A stretch of 64,000 bases of DNA from Leifsonia sp. Leaf264 (GCF_001422325.1 NZ_LMMR01000005.1:310001-374000), one strand, 5' to 3'; counted from the stretch's first letter, positions 1-8,654 are shown. Program-made: numbers and translations. Notes: generated from the letters alone by a model not told the origin.

Positions 1-978
1 GCAGAGTTGGAGGTGGCGTCCCGGCAGTATGTGCTCGGCGCGTCCGGGGTCCGGCAGGCCGACGCGATCATCTACGTGTTCCGGGGCGACCAGAAAGCAG
101 ATGACGTCGCGTTCCTGAAGGAGTTCCAGAGGGTGGCCGGGGACAGCTCAACCGCGTCGGCGATCGGTGTGCTTTCCCACGCGGACGGGTACGGGAAAGG
201 CCCGTGGGGCAAGGAGTACGACCCGATCGTCAGGGCAGGCGAGCGAGCGGCGGAGATCGAGAAGGACCGCGCTTCTGAACTGTCCGCTGTGCTCCCGGTG
301 GCTGGGCTGATGGCGGAAGCGTCCGTGATCGGGCAGCTGCGCGAAGCCGACGCCCGCACCCTGAACTTGCTGGCGGGCCTGTCGGAGCTCGACCTGCGGA
401 CCGGTCAGCTCCCTCAGGGAGTCTCTGGAGAGGACGTGCCGAGGTTGGCGCGGATGGTCGGGGAGTACACCATCCGTCACGGCCGGGGCCCCGCTGCCGG
501 CGGCACCGCGGGCCTGACCGATTGGATGCAGTCCCGGTCCGGGATCGACGCCGTCCGTGCGTTGATTCGCAGACGATACATCGGCCGGCATCCGCAACTG
601 AAAGCCAAGGAGGCGATGGAGCAACTGGAACGTGCTGCGCATCATTACAAACAGAGGATGCCGTTGCGTCGGATGCTGTCGGACGCGAAACTGTCCCCTG
701 CACTTCACCCACTGGAGGAGGTTCGGGCATGGGAGGCGCTGGTGTCCCGACACCACGACCATGAGCTCCTCAGCGTGGCGGACAGGTTGCTTCGGTCGGG
801 CACCGACACAGAACGGGTCGGTTTGCCTACAGGGTCCGGGAAGGCTGACATTGCCCGACGTGCCGCCGAGGAAGCGAGCGCCGCCCGTCAGTTCGGTGCG
901 GGCGGTGACCCGGCGTTGGCGAGGGCCGCAGCGACGATCTCGTTGTCGTTCACGATGGTCGCCGACCGGAACCGCTGA
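1..978 (+). CDS. Dynamin-like GTPase, C-terminal part (5' end outside window)
   Basis: The reading frame is open from base 1 and ends at 978, giving the last 325 residues; the P-loop lies upstream of the window. A hydrophobic strand DAIIYVF is followed about 35 residues later by VLSHAD, which sits where GTPases carry the guanine-specificity motif (N/T)KxD. The remainder is helical and ends in the SGI..VR..I pattern followed by an LKAKEAMEQLERA helix, as in actinobacterial dynamin-like or IniA-like proteins. Such proteins remodel membranes using GTP. The TTG at 7 is an internal codon, not a start. Family assignment is by pattern only and the nucleotide-binding core cannot be checked here. Confidence 0.6.
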   Translation, partial: AELEVASRQYVLGASGVRQADAIIYVFRGDQKADDVAFLKEFQRVAGDSSTASAIGVLSHADGYGKGPWGKEYDPIVRAGERAAEIEKDRASELSAVLPVAGLMAEASVIGQLREADARTLNLLAGLSELDLRTGQLPQGVSGEDVPRLARMVGEYTIRHGRGPAAGGTAGLTDWMQSRSGIDAVRALIRRRYIGRHPQLKAKEAMEQLERAAHHYKQRMPLRRMLSDAKLSPALHPLEEVRAWEALVSRHHDHELLSVADRLLRSGTDTERVGLPTGSGKADIARRAAEEASAARQFGAGGDPALARAAATISLSFTMVADRNR

Positions 979-985
979 TCAGGTC

Positions 986-1447
986 TCACTGCAGCCACTG
1001 CTCGTTCATCCGGTCGATGGTAGCGTAATGCTCCTTGATCGCTTCCTTCACGTCAGCGGGGACATCGGGGTTGTCCAGCTGCTGCATCAGCAACGGCGGG
1101 TCCGTGGCAGGCCCTACAACGGTGGCACTCATGATCGCTTCAGCGGGGTCGGTGGGGCCAGGCTCCATCACCGTTTCGAACTGCCCGTCGCCGCGGTCCT
1201 GAAGGATCGTGTCCACCACGGTGTCCCGGTTGGTGTCGATCCCGACAGCATCGATGTTCCCGTCTCGGTTGGTGTCTGAGTAGACAGTGTCGGCGTTGCC
1301 GTCCTTGTTGGTGTCGACGGCGAGCTGGTCGACAACATGGTCGTGGTCGCTGTCGATGAGAACCTCGTCGACCTGCCCGTCGCCGTCAAGGTCGACTTTG
1401 CCGAGGTCGCCGAAGCCGTCTCCGTCTGTGTCTTCCCAGGAGGTCAT
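986..1447 (-). CDS. Acidic DxDxDG-repeat protein without signal peptide
   Basis: A 153-residue protein whose first 100 residues are about six repeats of the calcium-loop type: DTDGDGFGD, DLDGDGQVD, DSDHDHVVD, DTNKDGNAD, DTNRDGNID and DTNRDTVVD. These resemble EF-hand or thrombospondin-3 loops and the repeats of the actinobacterial DUF6802 group. The C-terminus (about 100-153) is a helical acidic tail. It starts at ATG 1447 with GAAAGG about 8 bases upstream. There is no signal peptide or membrane segment, which is odd for a calcium-loop protein. It converges with the GTPase gene (7-base gap). Calcium binding is an inference from the motif. Confidence 0.7.
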   Translation of the reverse strand: MTSWEDTDGDGFGDLGKVDLDGDGQVDEVLIDSDHDHVVDQLAVDTNKDGNADTVYSDTNRDGNIDAVGIDTNRDTVVDTILQDRGDGQFETVMEPGPTDPAEAIMSATVVGPATDPPLLMQQLDNPDVPADVKEAIKEHYATIDRMNEQWLQ

Positions 1448-1550
1448 GATCTGCCCTTTCGTCGGGTGCGTGGTTCAGATGCTCCACCCGGGCGGGAAGT
1501 TCCCGCAACCAGCAACGGAACATCCGGGGCTGGCGGGGCATCGAAGGAGG

Positions 1551-1862
1551 ATGAAGGAAATCTGGAGACACGGGCTCGCGGTGATGTTGGCTACGGCGGT
1601 GCTGTGTGGTGCTGGCTGCACCTCAGGAACCCCGAAGGCTGACGACGCTGCCCCTGCCGCCGGGGATTGCATCAACGAGAACGTCGCGGACGCGAACCCG
1701 TTCGTCGCTTGCGGCGACCCGGCGGCGACCCGTGAGCTCGTATCGGAGCTCGGGGACGCCGAAACGTGCGAGGACGGGCTGGAGCCGTACACACATCAGC
1801 GGACAACGATCGCAGGTCCCGTCGGACCGAAGACGGAATGGTGCTCGCGGGTTCTCGACTGA
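1551..1862 (+). CDS. Small Cys-rich lipoprotein-like exported protein
   Basis: 103 residues. The N-terminus MKEIWRHG is followed by a hydrophobic stretch and a lipobox-like LCGAGC, so the mature protein would start at Cys near residue 21; glycine at -3 makes the lipobox weak. The mature part has four more cysteines in the order GDC, VACGDP, ETC and EWC, a pattern like the LppU/septum-formation small-domain group of actinobacteria. AAGGAGG abuts ATG 1551, so a GTG at 1581 is an alternative start. It is divergent from the DxDxDG gene and convergent with the metallopeptidase gene. Confidence 0.6.
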   Translation: MKEIWRHGLAVMLATAVLCGAGCTSGTPKADDAAPAAGDCINENVADANPFVACGDPAATRELVSELGDAETCEDGLEPYTHQRTTIAGPVGPKTEWCSRVLD

Positions 1863-1869
1863 ACGTCCG

Positions 1870-2583
1870 TCACTCCTCGACCGGGTAGCACCCTTCGACA
1901 CCCAGGGTGCGTCCGTCGTTGAACGCGTCGATCCGGTCGAGCGGGTCGCCGTGGTCGTCGCTGTCGGTCCATTCGGTTTCGTCTGCGAGGAACGTGAGGG
2001 CGTTGGTGATTTCGGCTGTGTCTCCGGTCTCGAACGCCCACGTTCCGTCGTCGGCGGCGCCGTACAGCGCTGCGGCGGCGAAGCAGTCAGCTTGGAGCTC
2101 TTCGGAGTTCCACAGCCCTTCTGAGGAGATCTGCTCTTGGATGGCGTGGCCCCATTCATGGGCGATCACCAGGTAGACGACGGAGTCGCCACCTTCGGTG
2201 TACAGGTAGTCCATCAGGTCCTGGTCCCACAGGATCGTGTTGTCGGGGACGCAGTAGAAGGCGTTCCCGGGCTCCAGCTGTTCGCCGCCGCAGGAGGGCA
2301 GGTCCGATTCGATGTACGGGATGAAGTCCGACGGTGGCGTGTAGGGGTCTCCGCCTTCGTAGAAGTCGGAGAAGTGGTCCGACCAGAATGTGTCGACGAC
2401 GTCGATCGCGTTTTCGATCTCCCCGTCGATCTCGTCGTAGTTCAGTGGGTCGCCGGAGCGTTCAGTGTCGGAGATCGGTCCGGTGTTGCCGCCGGAGTAG
2501 AGGCCGCCGAGCAGCCCGGTGCATCCGGTCAAGGTGAGCAGTACCGTCATCGCGGCGGCCGCAGCCATCAGTTTGCGGGGCAT
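1870..2583 (-). CDS. Zinc metallopeptidase lipoprotein (YpfJ-like)
   Basis: 237 residues. A signal peptide ends in the lipobox LTGC (around residue 20), so the protein should be a membrane-anchored lipoprotein outside the cell. The zinc motif HEWGH is at about 142-146, followed by LQADCFA about 20 residues on; this HExxH plus ELQADCFA order is the signature of the putative neutral zinc metallopeptidase family (YpfJ-like). The length fits. I start at ATG 2583, with GGAGGG seven bases before it; the frame extends upstream to 2703 but that part has no signal peptide. Substrate unknown. Confidence 0.82.
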   Translation of the reverse strand: MPRKLMAAAAAMTVLLTLTGCTGLLGGLYSGGNTGPISDTERSGDPLNYDEIDGEIENAIDVVDTFWSDHFSDFYEGGDPYTPPSDFIPYIESDLPSCGGEQLEPGNAFYCVPDNTILWDQDLMDYLYTEGGDSVVYLVIAHEWGHAIQEQISSEGLWNSEELQADCFAAAALYGAADDGTWAFETGDTAEITNALTFLADETEWTDSDDHGDPLDRIDAFNDGRTLGVEGCYPVEE

Positions 2584-2697
2584 CGGGCCCTCCGTTCGGT
2601 ACACACCTTCGATGCACGGTACCGGGTTGGTGTTCCCGTCCGGCAGCCCGAATCCGAGGGACAGCCGGTGGCGTTCTTGGGTCGATTCTGTGTTCGT

Positions 2698-2706
2698 CCG
2701 CACATG
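2698..2706 (+). promoter_or_regulatory. CCGCACATG box (class 1), copy 1
   Basis: CCGCACATG followed by TTGGTGG, 38 bases before the start at 2745. Member of the repeated box family described under findings; probable promoter element. Confidence 0.6.
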
Positions 2707-2744
2707 TTGGTGGCAGAAGAAGACATCTACCTCAGGAGAAGACC

Positions 2745-3467
2745 ATGACGACCACAGCGCCGACGATCACCGCAGGCACCGAGTTCCGTTCCATCGAAGG
2801 TGACGAGAACGTCCTGTGGAAGGTGACCGACGTCGAACCGTCTGGGATGGTCACCGTCGTCGGTGCTGACGAGACCATCGAGGTCGAAGGAGAGGAGTTC
2901 TACTCCGACTACGCCGGTGTGGTGAAGCGGTTCCCGATCGAGTTCGTTCAGGGCCAGGTGGCCCGCGAGAAAGCCCTCGCTGGCCTGTTCACTCGCAGTG
3001 CCGATGAGACGAAGTCGTTCTGGGACTCGATGAACGTCGGCGACGTTCTCCACTACAACGATCGCCGTGACAGCTGGATCCGAGGCGTAGTGGCACTGAC
3101 CGCTGACGGCAAGAAGGGGTTCAAGGGCACGGCGCTGGTTGGCGAACGGAGCCAGGGTGCGATCTACAGCATCGGGATCGACGGCACCGTCCACCACGGC
3201 TACGACGTCCGGAAGATCCTGAACGGTGACATCTGGGTTCCTCGCAAGGGTGACTTCTTCGAGTACGCGTCCAACAATAGGTCGGACGTCGACCCGCGCA
3301 CCCTCCCGGTGCTCCCCCTGCACCCGCCGGCACCGACCGCGGAGCAGGCAGCTGAGTACGCCCTCGGCGGTCAGACGGTCCGAATCCGTGCCGCGCTGGA
3401 CGACACGGCCATCACCATCGAGGAGCGCCTCGCGCTGATCCGTTCGATCCTCGACGGCAACGCCTAA
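2745..3467 (+). CDS. Hypothetical cytoplasmic protein, 240 aa
   Basis: No family recognised. The protein has no signal peptide or membrane segment. Residues 1-80 are beta-rich with a LWKVTDVEPSGMVTV strand pattern typical of small barrel or SH3-like folds, and residues 95-165 form a second beta-rich part (GDVLHYN, GFKGTAL, AIYSIGIDGTVHHGYD). The C-terminus is a helix (ERLALIRSIL). Start ATG 2745 has AGGAGA seven bases upstream and lies 38 bases downstream of a class 1 box. It is a single-gene unit that converges with the long minus-strand gene ending at 3484. Confidence 0.7.
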   Translation: MTTTAPTITAGTEFRSIEGDENVLWKVTDVEPSGMVTVVGADETIEVEGEEFYSDYAGVVKRFPIEFVQGQVAREKALAGLFTRSADETKSFWDSMNVGDVLHYNDRRDSWIRGVVALTADGKKGFKGTALVGERSQGAIYSIGIDGTVHHGYDVRKILNGDIWVPRKGDFFEYASNNRSDVDPRTLPVLPLHPPAPTAEQAAEYALGGQTVRIRAALDDTAITIEERLALIRSILDGNA

Positions 3468-3483
3468 GCAGACGCTGCTGCGC

Positions 3484-5379
3484 TCAGCTGTCCTTCGTCT
3501 TCGTGTTCGTGAGGTGACGGCCGATGTACCCGATGTACACCTTCCCGGTCCCGGTGGTGTCGTCGTGGAAGTGCAGTCGCGGTGCGATGGTGTTCTCGTT
3601 GGTGGGTTTGAAGTGCGACCCCATGAGCACCTGACCAGTCTCGGATACGGTGGTCGGAACGGGGAAGACCCGTTCGTCGGCCCACCGCTGCATCGTCGAT
3701 GCGGACTCCCTTGACGCGAACCGGTCCAGCGGGACGACATGCCCGCTGTGGGTTCCTTCCGCGGTGAGGTACTGGTGGAGGCTGCCGGAGAACTCGCCGC
3801 CGGCTTTCAGTTCCGCGTAGTCGTGGAGGCAGTGGACGTACTCCCAGAACGCTGACGCGTACCGGCCGACCGGGTCTCGTTTCTGGATCTCCATCGTCGG
3901 CGCCAGGTCGCCGGTGAACACGACGTAGCTGAGCGCCGGGTGCGGCTCCTCGCTGCTGTCGGCATCTTCGGTGATCCGGTTGATGAGCTCCTGCAGGTCT
4001 TCCGGTGACTGCCAGTCGACCGGCAGTGGTTCAACGTACGTGTCTTCCGCGGCGCCGGCTTTCACCAACCTGGTGCGGAGGATGTGCGCTTCACGTTCCG
4101 CGGCTGCTGCGGCTTGGGCTTGCATCCCTGCTTCCAGTTCGACGTCGTCGACCCTGGCAAGCGCCTGCTCCAGTTCCAGCTGCAGCCGGGTGTTGGTGTC
4201 GATCATCTCGTCCAGCTGCTCCACGGCAACGTCGGATTCCGCGGCGGTCTTCGACAGCTTCTGGCCGAGCTCGTCGATGGACTCCTCGGTGACTTCGGTC
4301 TTCCCGAGCCACTGGCGGACGAGCGCACGGATGCGTTTCAGCAGTGGTGCGTTCGGGTCAGCGGCGACAGCTTCGGGGGTGAGGATGATCTCGCCGGTGC
4401 CGGTGTCTGTGGTGATTGGCGGTACGGGTTTCGCTGCGACGGTCTTCTCGACCCGGACGAGGCGTTCCTCGCGGGCTTCCTCTTTGGTGAGGATGTCCAT
4501 GGTCCGTCGGACGTCTGCGGGGAGTTCGGAGAGGAGGACCCGGCGGCGGATCCCGGACGCGTGGACGGCGGGCAGCATCCCGCTGACGCGGTCGCGGCGG
4601 ATGGCGCGTTCCAGGGTGGCGGGCCCGAGAACGCGGTGGCGTAGTCCATCGCCGGTGTCGTCGAAGTCGACACCGGGGAGGAAGGTGCGGACCCGGCCGG
4701 GCGGGACGTCGTGGGTTGCGGGGACGGCCGCGTTGAACTTGTCGGCTGCGTCGTCGGCGATGACGAACACGGTGGCGTTGCCGACGGACTCCTTCGTCAG
4801 CGAGGAGACGATCTGAACCCATTTCGGGTCGAGGCCAGGGCCGGGTGAGGTGGCGACTACGACAGCTCCGGATCGTTCCGGGTCGAGGATCGCGTCGACA
4901 GCCTCATCGACTCGGTGCCCGTGGATGAGCTGCGGTGCTGCGGTCATCTCGGTGTCACCGTCGCGGACGACGACAGCTTCGAGCAGCTGCTGCACCACCT
5001 TCGGGGTGGCGACCTTCCTGATCGCTTCTTCCTGGTCGACGCCGGCGAGCCCGGCGGTGACGTACAGGGTCTGCTTGTGGGTTCGGTCCAACGGGAGGGA
5101 GACGGCGACGACTGACACTTCCCATGTGCCGCCGGGGTTCGTTTCGGAGAACCGGATCGCGCGTCTGCGTGACCCGTCGAGGTCGTGGTCGAGTTCCGCG
5201 ACGCGGAGGGTGGCGCCGGGGCCGAGCGGGTGGGTTCCGGGGCCGTCCCAGTCGGCGGATTCCAGGTTGGACCGGCCTTTCTGCTTCGTCCGCAGCCACG
5301 ACCTGACTTGGTCTTCGGCGACGGTGACCGCGTCGGCGGTGTCGTCGAGACGGAAGATGGCGCGGTACCCGGTTGTCAC
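3484..5379 (-). CDS. Large coiled-coil protein of unknown function, 631 aa
   Basis: Not assigned to a family. Three parts are visible: an N-terminal alpha/beta region (1-330) with hydrophobic strands GAVVVATS and ATVFVIADD and the motif PPGRVRTFLPGVD near 250; an Ala/Glu/Gln-rich coiled coil around 370-440; and a C-terminal domain (440-631) ending in GKVYIGYIGRHL. The N-terminal strands separated by helices resemble a Rossmann or Toprim-type layout, but I see no catalytic motif. GTG 5379 is chosen because GAAGGAG lies ten bases upstream; the frame runs on to 5601 through Pro/Ser/Arg-rich sequence opposite the divergent gene. No signal peptide. Confidence 0.75.
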   Translation of the reverse strand: MTTGYRAIFRLDDTADAVTVAEDQVRSWLRTKQKGRSNLESADWDGPGTHPLGPGATLRVAELDHDLDGSRRRAIRFSETNPGGTWEVSVVAVSLPLDRTHKQTLYVTAGLAGVDQEEAIRKVATPKVVQQLLEAVVVRDGDTEMTAAPQLIHGHRVDEAVDAILDPERSGAVVVATSPGPGLDPKWVQIVSSLTKESVGNATVFVIADDAADKFNAAVPATHDVPPGRVRTFLPGVDFDDTGDGLRHRVLGPATLERAIRRDRVSGMLPAVHASGIRRRVLLSELPADVRRTMDILTKEEAREERLVRVEKTVAAKPVPPITTDTGTGEIILTPEAVAADPNAPLLKRIRALVRQWLGKTEVTEESIDELGQKLSKTAAESDVAVEQLDEMIDTNTRLQLELEQALARVDDVELEAGMQAQAAAAAEREAHILRTRLVKAGAAEDTYVEPLPVDWQSPEDLQELINRITEDADSSEEPHPALSYVVFTGDLAPTMEIQKRDPVGRYASAFWEYVHCLHDYAELKAGGEFSGSLHQYLTAEGTHSGHVVPLDRFASRESASTMQRWADERVFPVPTTVSETGQVLMGSHFKPTNENTIAPRLHFHDDTTGTGKVYIGYIGRHLTNTKTKDS

Positions 5380-5545
5380 GGTGGTGGAGCTCCTTCGTCG
5401 GTGGCGGCTTGAGGGTTGCTCGGATGGTACTGGCGACCCCCGACGCTGCGCGGGTACGGCCCCAGAACCGGGGTCTGCCCGTGTCGTGCGGCCCGGTGGT
5501 AGAACTGGAGCATTCCCTTGACCACCCGACCCTGAGGGAGCTGCG

Positions 5546-5974
5546 ATGTCCGACGCTGCGCATCCGCCCATCACCCGTGGGGTGAACCCAGCCCCGGACA
5601 CCGGATGGTCGTGGTACCTGACGGACTACGAGATCGCGTACATCCACCAGTTCAACGTCCGCCCGGTCCGTGAGGATTGGCCCGGGACCCCGGAGGAGAT
5701 CGCCCGCCTCGACCAGGAAGCCGACGGTGTCCGAGCCCGCGGGTACCAGCCGGCACCGGAACCGAGGCTTGTCGCGGCTCCCCCGCCCATGCTGGAACCA
5801 GAACCTCAGGCCTATGTGCCGGCCGAGCCTCGGCGGTACCGGCGGTGGCTGTGGGTGCTGATCGCTGCCGTGATGGTCGCCGGCGGTGCAGTCGCCGCGA
5901 CCATCGGGATCATGAACCTGAACGCAGCCGCCACGCTGAACGAGCAGACCGCTGAGATCGAGGCGAACCTGTGA
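5546..5974 (+). CDS. Single-pass membrane protein with Pro-rich N-terminal part
   Basis: 142 residues. Residues 1-95 are hydrophilic, with WSWYLTDYEIAYIHQFN and a Pro/Glu-rich linker; RRYRRW precedes one membrane helix at about 100-122, leaving a short tail outside. Positive-inside charge puts the N-terminus in the cytoplasm. Start ATG 5546 has AGGGAG six bases upstream. The next gene begins inside its stop codon (GTGA overlap), so the two are translationally coupled and may interact in the membrane. Confidence 0.72.
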   Translation: MSDAAHPPITRGVNPAPDTGWSWYLTDYEIAYIHQFNVRPVREDWPGTPEEIARLDQEADGVRARGYQPAPEPRLVAAPPPMLEPEPQAYVPAEPRRYRRWLWVLIAAVMVAGGAVAATIGIMNLNAAATLNEQTAEIEANL

Positions 5975-6561
5975 GCGAGACGAAGCCGAAAGGCACGATC
6001 GGTGGGGGCGTCATGCTGGCGTTGCTGCTCAGCTCCGTCCTCATTTTGGGCGCCGGGGTTATGGTGTACGGCTGGTCGGCAACCCAACTCGCCTCCGCCG
6101 AAGAACTTCACCAGAACGCCGAACGAAAGCAAGACTCGAAGGAAGCCGCCGAGCAGGCTCAGAACGAACGCGACCTCGAGATCGCTCGGGAGAAGGAGGC
6201 GAAACGGAAGGCGGATGCTGCCGCTGCTGCGCTCGTGCGAGCCGAGCAGGCGCGGAAGGACAAGGCTGCGACCGATCAGGGCTACTACGTCATCCCTGGC
6301 GACGTATCCATCTATTACAAGGCCCATGAGGGCGATTACACCTGCACGTCCGAGGGTCGCTGTGCGGTGTTCACCGTCATGACGGCCGACCCCTGCCCGG
6401 AAGGTATCGCCGTTACCGTGTCCGCTTTGGACGGCGATGTCTCTGTCGGCGCGGTGTATGGGGTGACAGCAGGACTGCCTGCGACTGGGGTGGCCCAGCT
6501 GGAGCTGGCGATGCCCGGTGGCGACAAGTTCCAAGTCACCGAAGCCCACTGCATGGACTAA
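5971..6561 (+). CDS. Membrane-anchored coiled-coil protein with Cys-containing C-terminal domain
   Basis: 196 residues. One membrane helix (about 11-33) is followed by a strongly charged coiled coil (45-105, rich in Glu, Ala, Lys and Gln) and a beta-rich C-terminal domain (108-196) with four cysteines (YTC, GRC, DPC, AHC), probably exported and disulfide-bonded. GTG 5971 overlaps the previous stop by four bases, making a two-gene operon of membrane proteins. Function unknown; the architecture suits a spacer that holds an external domain away from the membrane. Confidence 0.72.
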   Translation: MSETKPKGTIGGGVMLALLLSSVLILGAGVMVYGWSATQLASAEELHQNAERKQDSKEAAEQAQNERDLEIAREKEAKRKADAAAAALVRAEQARKDKAATDQGYYVIPGDVSIYYKAHEGDYTCTSEGRCAVFTVMTADPCPEGIAVTVSALDGDVSVGAVYGVTAGLPATGVAQLELAMPGGDKFQVTEAHCMD

Positions 6562-6567
6562 ACCTGC

Positions 6568-6593
6568 CAGCCGCCCTCTGTGCTCGCGCATAG
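6568..6593 (+). promoter_or_regulatory. CAGCCG-N14-GCATAG promoter-like motif (class 2), copy a
   Basis: CAGCCG at 6568-6573 and GCATAG at 6588-6593, 14 bases apart. GCATAG ends seven bases before ATG 6601 with no ribosome-binding site between, as for a leaderless transcript. Confidence 0.62.
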
Positions 6594-6600
6594 AGACTGT

Positions 6601-7287
6601 ATGGACAACCTCACCTCTTCCCCTGAGATCAACGCTCACGACGCCCGTTTCCAGAAGATGGCGGACGAGCTCGCTTGGTTCGTGAACGACCGCGGCCGCA
6701 TGCCGATGCGTGTGCAGGACGACGCGGATGAGCGCCGTCTGGGGATCTGGCTGACGAACCAGCGGATCGCTCACCGGAAGAACCCCGACTCTCCGAAGCA
6801 GAAGGCCCGGTTCGCTCAGCTGACCGCTGCCGCTGGAGACTGGATGAACCCGGAACGCCCTGACTGGAACCTGAAGCTCGACGCTGTCGCCGCGTTCCTC
6901 GACGAGCACGGCCGTCTCCCCCGCGCTGCCGCCGCTGACCACACGGAGAAGCTCCTCGGCATGTGGGTGGCGTTGCAGCGACGTTCCGCGAAGGAGGACG
7001 GCATCGGCGCCGGCCGCCTCGCCATGCTGGATGAGGCGATCCCCGGTTGGTCGACCACCGCTCACGACAAGACGTTCGAACAGACCGTCGAGAAGCTCCG
7101 CGCTTGGCGTGCCGCCGGCAACGATCGCATCCCGTCGCCGCGCAGCGGCAGCGACGAGGAGCGGTCCCTCGGCTGGTGGCTGCACAAGCAGCGGTCCGCG
7201 GTCATCCACGGGCAGCGCACCGCGGAGCGGATCGGCATGATCGACGCTGTCATCCCCGGCTGGTCGGACACCATCGACCGCGACTAG
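6601..7287 (+). CDS. Helicase-associated (HA) repeat protein, three repeats
   Basis: 228 residues consisting of three copies of a roughly 65-residue helical repeat: (L)..F....G..P......(E..)LG.WL..QR......G.L...R...LD...PGW. This is the pattern of the helicase-associated domain (PF03457), normally several copies at the C-terminus of superfamily II helicases, where it is thought to contact nucleic acid. Here no helicase motifs are present. ATG 6601 lies seven bases after a class 2 motif with no Shine-Dalgarno. One of eight such genes in the window. Role unknown; nucleic-acid binding is inferred. Confidence 0.78.
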   Translation: MDNLTSSPEINAHDARFQKMADELAWFVNDRGRMPMRVQDDADERRLGIWLTNQRIAHRKNPDSPKQKARFAQLTAAAGDWMNPERPDWNLKLDAVAAFLDEHGRLPRAAAADHTEKLLGMWVALQRRSAKEDGIGAGRLAMLDEAIPGWSTTAHDKTFEQTVEKLRAWRAAGNDRIPSPRSGSDEERSLGWWLHKQRSAVIHGQRTAERIGMIDAVIPGWSDTIDRD

Positions 7288-7302
7288 CCCGGAGATGGAA
7301 AT

Positions 7303-7340
7303 GGCCGCCGAAGCCCTCACCCGAAGAGAGACCGGCGGCC
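7303..7340. repeat. Inverted repeat in the 7288-7509 intergenic gap
   Basis: GGCCGCCG (7303-7310) and CGGCGGCC (7333-7340) can pair with a 22-base loop. It follows the HA gene stop and precedes a convergent gene, so it may be a weak bidirectional terminator; no T-run follows. I see no gene in the rest of this 222-base gap. Confidence 0.35.
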
Positions 7341-7509
7341 TGGACGCTCCTCACAGAGAGCGGGCCCCGGAGGTGGTTCCGAAGCCTCCCCGAGGCCTCT
7401 TTACCGTGATCGAGTCTATGTCAGCCCGGCCGCGAGGCGGCGCCATCCCAGCGAGTGCGAAGGGTGCTCACAGCGTTTGCTGAGGTGCAGCTCCACCCTT
7501 CCCACCGAG

Positions 7510-7923
7510 TCAGTCTTCGTCCGGGTTCAGGGTCAGCTCGACGACACCTTCGAGGTAGTGCGCGACAGCCAGCCCGGCATCGGCGTGTCCGGCTCGGACG
7601 TGGATGTGCAGCGGGCCCCGCTCGTCGTCCATGATCGTCTGGATGCGGAGCTCGCCGAGCTGGTAGGCGTGCACGAGGTCGATCCGGATGAGTTCGTCGC
7701 GGACGGCGCTGACTTCAAGCGTCACCGGGGTTGCTCCCAACCCGAGCACGGCCAGGGTCAGCTCGCGGTACGCAGCGAAGATCTGGTCGATGTTCCGGCG
7801 GGCGGCTGTCGTCTGACGGAACCGCTCGAGGTCGGTGTTCACCTGGTCGGGGATCTCGGTGACGTCGACGCCGGTGCCGCCTGTCTCGGCGAGTGCTTCG
7901 TCGCGGGTGGTGAAGTAGTGCAT
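7510..7923 (-). CDS. Hypothetical protein, 137 aa
   Basis: No family recognised. N-terminal helical region (1-60, DLERFRQTTAARRNIDQIF) followed by an alternating strand region containing LHIHVRAGHADAGLAVAHYLEG. No export signal. ATG 7923 has GAAAGG seven bases upstream; the longer frame to 8664 is rejected because it runs across the divergent membrane-protein gene. It ends convergent with the HA gene. Confidence 0.65.
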   Translation of the reverse strand: MHYFTTRDEALAETGGTGVDVTEIPDQVNTDLERFRQTTAARRNIDQIFAAYRELTLAVLGLGATPVTLEVSAVRDELIRIDLVHAYQLGELRIQTIMDDERGPLHIHVRAGHADAGLAVAHYLEGVVELTLNPDED

Positions 7924-8057
7924 GAGGTGCCTTTCGTTCGGTGGGTTGGTACCTCGAATCGATAGAGGTGCGGCACGTGGCACTTGGCCGCGATGATTGC
8001 CTCTGCCGGTGTTCCCACGGTCCGCTTCTTGGCCGTTCACGGCAGGAGTGGGTGCTG

Positions 8058-8066
8058 CCGCACATG
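8058..8066 (+). promoter_or_regulatory. CCGCACATG box (class 1), copy 18, weaker case
   Basis: CCGCACATG followed by ATGGTG, matching the consensus, but 100 bases from the nearest start (8167) and with a separate TAACCT-type -10 candidate closer to the gene. Included as a lower-confidence member. Confidence 0.4.
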
Positions 8067-8166
8067 ATGGTGCCGGAACCATCGGCACTATGGAGCGTTG
8101 CTCTGCGAGCATGCAGTTGCTGTCCGCGGGACCGATAACCTGACACCCCCTGATGAGAGGCGTTTG

Positions 8167-8568
8167 ATGTTCGCTGTGTTCGCTGTGATCGTGTTCGCCG
8201 CCCTCGTTGCTTCTTGGATCGGATTCGCCCGCGTCCGCAGCAAGCGTGGTACCGGACCTCGCGGCGCCGGCTGGGCAATCGCTCACCATCTTGTGGTGAT
8301 GGCCGTGGTCCTCGAAGGGGCAGTGGTGTCGTTCCTGCCTTCCGGGGCGCTCGGCGATCCGCACGGCGGGGTCGGCGGTGCTTCGGGGCTGATCATCTCG
8401 GCGGCGGTGATCTCGGTGGTCTTGGCTTTCCTGTCGGTGGCCATCGACGCGGCTGTCACGTTCATTGAGAACGCAGCCGGCCGCCGCACGGTCGTCGTCG
8501 TTGTGTGGGTCCTGACGGCGGGGCTGCTGTGGCTTCATCTCATGGCCTGGCTCAACACCACCGCCTGA
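8167..8568 (+). CDS. Small polytopic membrane protein, 133 aa
   Basis: Three or four hydrophobic helices at about 2-20, 38-60, 74-100 and 111-130, with a basic loop (RVRSKRGTGPRG) after the first, so the N-terminus should be outside. Start ATG 8167 follows GAGAGG seven bases upstream. It is read alone, divergent from the 137-residue gene and 86 bases before the cutinase gene. No family recognised. Confidence 0.7.
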   Translation: MFAVFAVIVFAALVASWIGFARVRSKRGTGPRGAGWAIAHHLVVMAVVLEGAVVSFLPSGALGDPHGGVGGASGLIISAAVISVVLAFLSVAIDAAVTFIENAAGRRTVVVVVWVLTAGLLWLHLMAWLNTTA

Positions 8569-8617
8569 CCCCCGATTAGGGGGATACGGCACTTCGCAGG
8601 CCCTGATACGTTGCGAC

Positions 8618-8641
8618 TGCCGGAAACCCGACCCTCCGGCA
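8618..8641 (+). terminator. Short hairpin between membrane protein and cutinase genes
   Basis: TGCCGGA (8618-8624) pairs with TCCGGCA (8635-8641) around a ten-base loop. It may end the upstream transcript or sit in the leader of the cutinase gene, which starts 13 bases later; no T-run is present. Confidence 0.35.
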
Positions 8642-8654
8642 ATAGGGGCGTCAC

